A stretch of 8,655 nucleotides of DNA from Candidatus Poribacteria bacterium (GTDB lineage Bacteria; Poribacteria; WGA-4E; WGA-3G). Shown piece after piece: positions 5,805 to 8,655 of the stretch (positions are counted from its first letter, which is position 1; each line of letters begins with the position of its first letter). Below the pieces are notes generated by a model, which saw only the letters and a list, made by a program, of their open reading frames with translations, had not been told where the DNA came from and ran no database searches. The translations under genes and the position numbers were made by a program. The stretch spans positions 1 to 8,655 of the forward strand of contig RKRO01000361.1 in assembly GCA_007571355.1 (NCBI GenBank), given 5' to 3'.

Positions 5805-7763
5805 ATGCAGTTCCTGAATCCTGCCGCGTTTTACCTACTCGGAGCCATCCCGATTGTGGTGGCACTCCACTTTCTGAAGCTGCGCCGCCACACCCATCTC
5901 GTTCCCAGTATTATGCTCTGGCACTCCACCGACGAGGACCGACGAGCGAACGTCCCTTTCCAGCGGCTGCGTAACCTACTACTCCCAATACTACAGGTAC
6001 TATTTCTCTTGCTGGTGACCTTCAGCGCAGCGCGTCCAGCATTGCATAGACCCGGATTTATGCCGGGACGTGCAATTTTCATCGTCGATAATTCCGCGAG
6101 TATGCTATCAACAGAGACCGGAGAAGAACGGCTGGATTTGGCAAAACAGGCGGCACGAAGGCATATAGAAGATGTTTCCGCCGGGGGCGGGATGATGCTC
6201 ATGGTGACGAGTGCCACCGAAACGGACGCTTATATCCGAGAAGCCTTTACGACAGATACAGCGAAACTCCGCAGTGCCATAGAAAATATCCCGCAAAGCC
6301 ATATCCCACGCAATCTCCATCCCGCCTTTGATGCCGCAGCGCGCTATGTAGAATCCGCACAGGACAAAATTTTCCTGATTAGTGATAGCTTTGAAAACTT
6401 GCCCGAGACTTCGCTACCGGTTTATAAAATCGGTGTCGGCAGTGATGCTGAGAACATCGGCATCGTCCATTTCAGCGTCGAAACCGTCGGAGATCAATAC
6501 GAGGTGTTGGCGAGTATTCAGAATTTCACGGACACCCTTAGAGAAGTAGAGGTTGAATTGGCGGTTGAAAACGCCGCATTCGATAGTAAACCGGTATCTA
6601 TCCCTTCAAAGGAGACGAAGTCGGTCGTGTTTGAAGGTGAGTCGGAAGGTTTAGTAGAGAAGGTTATTAGCGTCCATCTTCTGGTAGAAGACGATTTCAC
6701 GCTGGATAACAGTGCCGCTGCTGTCTTGTCCGATGTATCGCGACTCCGCATCTTACTTGTGAGCGATAACGAAAATTCTGTGCTCCCCGCGCTTTTAGCG
6801 GCGTACGGGGAACATGTAGACCTCCATCAGGTTGCCCCCGCAGATTACCTCGGCACCGGCGATGCCGATATAGCAATTTTCGATGGCAGCACACCCCCCG
6901 GACGCGAGGCTTTGGCGCGTTCTGCTGATGCTGCCCCCGGAACACATCTGATTTTTATCAATCCCGGTAACGACTTACCGTTCATCGGAGAAGCGGAGAG
7001 TGACGCTAAAGAAGTCACAACACCGGTGCGCGTTATTGAAACGGCTGAGACACATCCGCTTATGACAAACGTATCGCTACAAGAGGTACAGGTACTTAAA
7101 TCGATAACCCGAACATTGCCACGCTCAGGACGTTCACTCGTTGAAACAGAGGAAGGGACGTTGATATGGGTAGCACAAGCGTCGGGTCGTCAGTTTCTCG
7201 TTTTTGAGTTTGATGCATTCAACCCAGAAGTCTCTGACTTCGCGATGGCGATTCCAGATGCTCCGCTGTTTGTCTATCAGGCTTTGGCGCGATTTGAATC
7301 GGGAACGGCAATGCTTCGCCCCCTCGTCTTTGCGGACGGGCAGACGCGATACGCATTCAAGACTGGCGAACCCATAAGGATTACATCCATCGCCGAAGGT
7401 GCTGCACTTCACATCGAAAAACCCGATAAAAAAACGGTTAAAGTGGCAGATTCCGTATTCACTGAGACCGATCAGGTCGGTGTTTATACCCTCTATGCCG
7501 ATGATAGACTGCTTAAGCAATTCACGGTTAATTTACTCAACGCGGATACATCAGCACGCTCACATGCCGCATCGACAGCCGCGACAGACACACCAACATC
7601 CATAGAAAACGGATTTCAACCGATGACACAAGAGGTGTGGCGGATCCCCGCACTCATCGCATGTATACTGCTACTATTGGAGTGGGGGTTTTATCATCGG
7701 GAGGGTGTGTCTCTTCGCGGCAGACTGTTGTCTAAAGGTGCTGCTATGAAAGCAACCGCCTAA
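5805..7763 (+). CDS. BatA-like membrane protein with von Willebrand factor A domain
   Basis: This 652-residue protein begins like the BatA N-terminal family: FLNPAAFYLLGAIPIVVALHFLKLRR (3-28), with a first membrane helix, a cytoplasmic RRANVPFQRLRN stretch, and a second helix (about 57-74). A VWA domain follows (about 89-210) with a MIDAS motif DNSAS at 95-99 and a LISDS strand at 191-195. Residues 230-305 look like a beta-rich CARDB-type segment. Residues 314-470 (RILLVSDNE, then DIAIFDG at 355-361) resemble a class I glutamine amidotransferase-like fold without an evident catalytic Cys. A final membrane helix (about 613-630) is followed by a short basic tail. Family knowledge: such proteins usually sit beside a MoxR AAA+ ATPase and a DUF58 protein, with metal-dependent binding by the VWA domain. 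Neither partner is present here, as the flanking genes are unrelated. The precise role is unknown. Confidence 0.85.
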   Translation: MQFLNPAAFYLLGAIPIVVALHFLKLRRHTHLVPSIMLWHSTDEDRRANVPFQRLRNLLLPILQVLFLLLVTFSAARPALHRPGFMPGRAIFIVDNSASMLSTETGEERLDLAKQAARRHIEDVSAGGGMMLMVTSATETDAYIREAFTTDTAKLRSAIENIPQSHIPRNLHPAFDAAARYVESAQDKIFLISDSFENLPETSLPVYKIGVGSDAENIGIVHFSVETVGDQYEVLASIQNFTDTLREVEVELAVENAAFDSKPVSIPSKETKSVVFEGESEGLVEKVISVHLLVEDDFTLDNSAAAVLSDVSRLRILLVSDNENSVLPALLAAYGEHVDLHQVAPADYLGTGDADIAIFDGSTPPGREALARSADAAPGTHLIFINPGNDLPFIGEAESDAKEVTTPVRVIETAETHPLMTNVSLQEVQVLKSITRTLPRSGRSLVETEEGTLIWVAQASGRQFLVFEFDAFNPEVSDFAMAIPDAPLFVYQALARFESGTAMLRPLVFADGQTRYAFKTGEPIRITSIAEGAALHIEKPDKKTVKVADSVFTETDQVGVYTLYADDRLLKQFTVNLLNADTSARSHAASTAATDTPTSIENGFQPMTQEVWRIPALIACILLLLEWGFYHREGVSLRGRLLSKGAAMKATA

Positions 7764-7766
7764 ATC

Positions 7767-7780
7767 CCCTTATCAAAGGG
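7767..7780. terminator. Small hairpin between convergent genes, possible bidirectional terminator
   Basis: CCCTT (7767-7771) and AAGGG (7776-7780) pair around an ATCA loop in the 28-bp gap between the convergent BatA-like and dockerin-thioredoxin genes. The stem is short and there is no long T-tract, so termination is only inferred from position. Confidence 0.35.
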
Positions 7781-7791
7781 ACTTGGCGGAG

Positions 7792-8400
7792 TTATTCGGT
7801 TTCTTCGATCGCTAAAATTCCCAGGATCCGTTCCACCAAAATATTACTCGGCATTGCCCCTGAAAAGGCACCGGCAATCTCTCCATCTCTGAATACGATA
7901 TAGGCCGGTGTGCCGCGGATGTTATACCCGCGTGTTTTCTGAGGTTGCGTGTTGACATCTAATTTCGCGAAGGTAAAGGTATCTCGATATGCTAATGCGA
8001 CGGCTGTGACCACAGGCTTCATCAGTATACAGTATATTCAGAACTCGGATTTAAATTCTACGACGATCGGGCGTTCGGAACTGAGAACGATGTCGTCAAA
8101 AGTTTCGTCGGTAACTTCAAACGGGATCCCGGATGTTTGTCCGAGATAGCTCCCTGCAAGCACCAAGTCTAAAATATTGACGGTACCGTCCGTATTGATG
8201 TCGGGGTTGGGCACCTGATTTTCGCTAGGCATCTCGCCAAAGTGTGAGGCGATGAATGTCAGGTCGAGTATATTCACAAAACCGTCGGTGTTGACATCGG
8301 CTGCACGCCGAGCATCAAAATCCGCGGCTTTGGCGTAACTCGTTGTCCAAAAACCGCACGCCAAGCTTAGCGTTAGCAACGAACAGACTAATTTTTTCAT
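7792..8400 (-). CDS. Secreted dockerin-thioredoxin protein with in-frame TGA, candidate selenoprotein (UxxC)
   Basis: Read through the single TGA at 8040-8038, this gene encodes 202 residues. A signal peptide (about 1-25) is followed by two type I dockerin repeats, DVNTDGFVNILDL (35-47) and DINTDGTVNILDL (67-79), of the calcium-binding DxNxDGxxNxxDL form, then a thioredoxin domain (about 93-202). The TGA is codon 121, giving F-U-I-Y-C. It aligns with Cys32 of E. coli thioredoxin. C124 matches Cys35, P129 Pro40, P165 the cis-Pro76, G173 Gly84 and G181 Gly92, all without a gap, so the frame after the TGA is intact. The internal ATG at 8022 has no ribosome site and would lack half the fold, so it is not a separate gene. 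GGAAAG (8407-8412) precedes the ATG at 8400. The protein is probably an extracytoplasmic thiol/selenol oxidoreductase carried by a dockerin; substrate and cohesin partner are unknown. The alternative is a nonsense mutation at the catalytic Cys. Confidence 0.8.
7987..8030 (-). promoter_or_regulatory. Candidate bacterial SECIS element
   Basis: Starting eight bases after the TGA, the transcript can form a lower stem GUAUACUGAUG (8030-8020) with CAUUAGCAUAU (7997-7987), where 10 of 11 positions pair, wobbles included. An internal loop separates it from an upper stem CUGU (8015-8012) with ACAG (8007-8004), closed by a GGUC loop (8011-8008). The loop begins 26 bases after the TGA, inside the 16-37 base range known for bacterial SECIS hairpins, and its GGU resembles the E. 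coli fdhF SECIS loop. The stem is drawn by eye and has no computed energy. Confidence 0.6.
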
Positions 8401-8406
8401 GTGTTT

Positions 8407-8412
8407 CTTTCC
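8407..8412 (-). promoter_or_regulatory. Ribosome binding site of the dockerin-thioredoxin gene
   Basis: The minus strand reads GGAAAG six bases before the ATG at 8400, a moderate match. That start gives a complete signal peptide. No clear promoter lies between it and the thioredoxin remnant upstream. Confidence 0.5.
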
Positions 8413-8421
8413 GCTACCGGA

Positions 8422-8457
8422 TTTGCGAAGGGCGGGGTTTCAAACCGCGCCTGCAAA
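8422..8457. repeat. REP-like GC hairpin in the leader of the dockerin-thioredoxin gene
   Basis: TTTGC (8422-8426) pairs with GCAAA (8453-8457), and inside it GGCGGGGT (8431-8438) pairs with ACCGCGCC (8444-8451) with one mismatch, around a five-base loop. The core resembles the hairpin at 5036-5054. It ends 22 bp from the start codon and could be a terminator-like or dispersed repeat element. Confidence 0.5.
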
Positions 8458-8471
8458 GAGATTTAAACCGC

Positions 8472-8582
8472 TTAATTTATGGCATTGAGGACAGTCTGGA
8501 CGAATTTGGCTTTCGGTGTTTCACCTGCAAAACGTCTAACTTCCTTCCCATCTTTGAATGAAGTCATATTGAGTAAACCATA
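8472..8582 (-). pseudogene. C-terminal remnant of a second thioredoxin
   Basis: The minus strand reads Y-G-LLNMTS-FKDGKEVRRFAGETPK and on to a TAA at 8474-8472. The part from FKDG onward matches the last strand and helix of thioredoxin in exact spacing: the two conserved glycines are eight residues apart, and 16 residues follow the second, as in E. coli thioredoxin. Upstream, the IPT segment with the cis-proline is missing: YG to FK is three residues shorter than normal. The preceding codons do not resemble thioredoxin and the frame meets a TAA further up. No CxxC is present before the window edge. It is therefore best read as a decayed or truncated gene. A 31-residue ORF from the ATG at 8567 could still be translated, but would not fold as a thioredoxin. 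Confidence 0.6.
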
Positions 8583-8655
8583 GAAATGTAGTAAAATAGT
8601 AGAAGAAAAGGCGATACTTTACGTTCCTTTATTTTCACTTTTGATATCTTCTTAC

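Noticed and set aside
5432..5974. 180-residue plus-strand ORF overlapping the 5233 gene and the BatA-like gene
   Set aside because: It overlaps two better-supported genes in another frame, has an unnatural Arg/Lys/Pro/Ser-rich composition and shows no recognisable domain.
7792..8022. Independent 76-residue thioredoxin-like gene starting at the ATG at 8022
   Set aside because: There is no ribosome site before this ATG, it lies inside the thioredoxin fold after the active-site motif, and it is in the same frame as the upstream ORF. Readthrough of the TGA explains both pieces better.
8038..8040. TGA read as tryptophan by a variant genetic code
   Set aside because: The other genes, including over 1000 codons of the PSD1 gene with many Trp as TGG, contain no in-frame TGA. 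Trp at the catalytic Cys position would also make no chemical sense. A caveat is that none of the complete genes here happens to end in TGA.
8343..8561. 72-residue plus-strand ORF
   Set aside because: It runs antisense to the signal peptide of the dockerin-thioredoxin gene, the GC hairpin and the thioredoxin remnant, and looks like a chance frame.
1..8655. CRISPR array, tRNA, rRNA or transposase
   Set aside because: No regularly spaced repeats, no cloverleaf with a CCA-type end, no conserved rRNA segment and no transposase motif were seen on either strand.

Overview
The window looks like a chromosomal stretch from an uncultured, moderate-GC environmental bacterium. A PSC1/DUF1549/DUF1553 multi-domain cytochrome-type protein, a secreted LamG protein, a dockerin-bearing secreted protein and a BatA-like VWA membrane protein occur together. 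This points to a Planctomycetes-like or Candidatus Poribacteria-like lineage. The assignment is inferred from gene families only; there is no rRNA or other taxonomic marker here.

Layout. Positions 1-716 (minus) hold the 5' part of an AT-rich gene that leaves the window and may encode a type II-like restriction endonuclease. Positions 770-3853 (minus) encode a large exported PSC1-DUF1549-DUF1553 protein. Positions 3854-4101 form a divergent promoter region with a near-consensus sigma70-type promoter on each strand and a pair of 11-bp direct repeats. Positions 4102-4878 (plus) encode a secreted LamG-domain protein. Positions 4879-5232 are non-coding and rich in hairpins, including a possible MITE-like palindrome. 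Positions 5233-5625 (plus) encode a small unrecognised helical protein. Positions 5805-7763 (plus) encode a membrane-anchored BatA/VWA protein. Positions 7792-8400 (minus, convergent) encode a secreted dockerin-thioredoxin protein interrupted by one in-frame TGA. Positions 8472-8582 (minus) hold the C-terminal remnant of a second thioredoxin, and the rest to 8655 shows nothing else convincing.

The main discovery candidate is the 7792-8400 gene. A naive annotation gives two ORFs separated by a TGA, but both lie in the same frame. The TGA falls exactly where the first catalytic cysteine of thioredoxin belongs, giving a U-I-Y-C motif. The downstream half aligns without gaps to the canonical thioredoxin landmarks (resolving Cys, Pro40, cis-Pro76, Gly84 and Gly92 equivalents). 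Immediately downstream of the TGA the RNA can fold into a long hairpin with a GGUC apical loop, the expected form and distance of a bacterial SECIS element. The best reading is a secreted selenocysteine thioredoxin fused to a type I dockerin, an architecture I do not recognise as described. No selA, selB, selC or selD gene is visible here to confirm the decoding machinery.

No operon unites the window into one pathway. It is mainly a set of independently transcribed exported or membrane proteins, with GC-rich hairpin repeats in the gaps.
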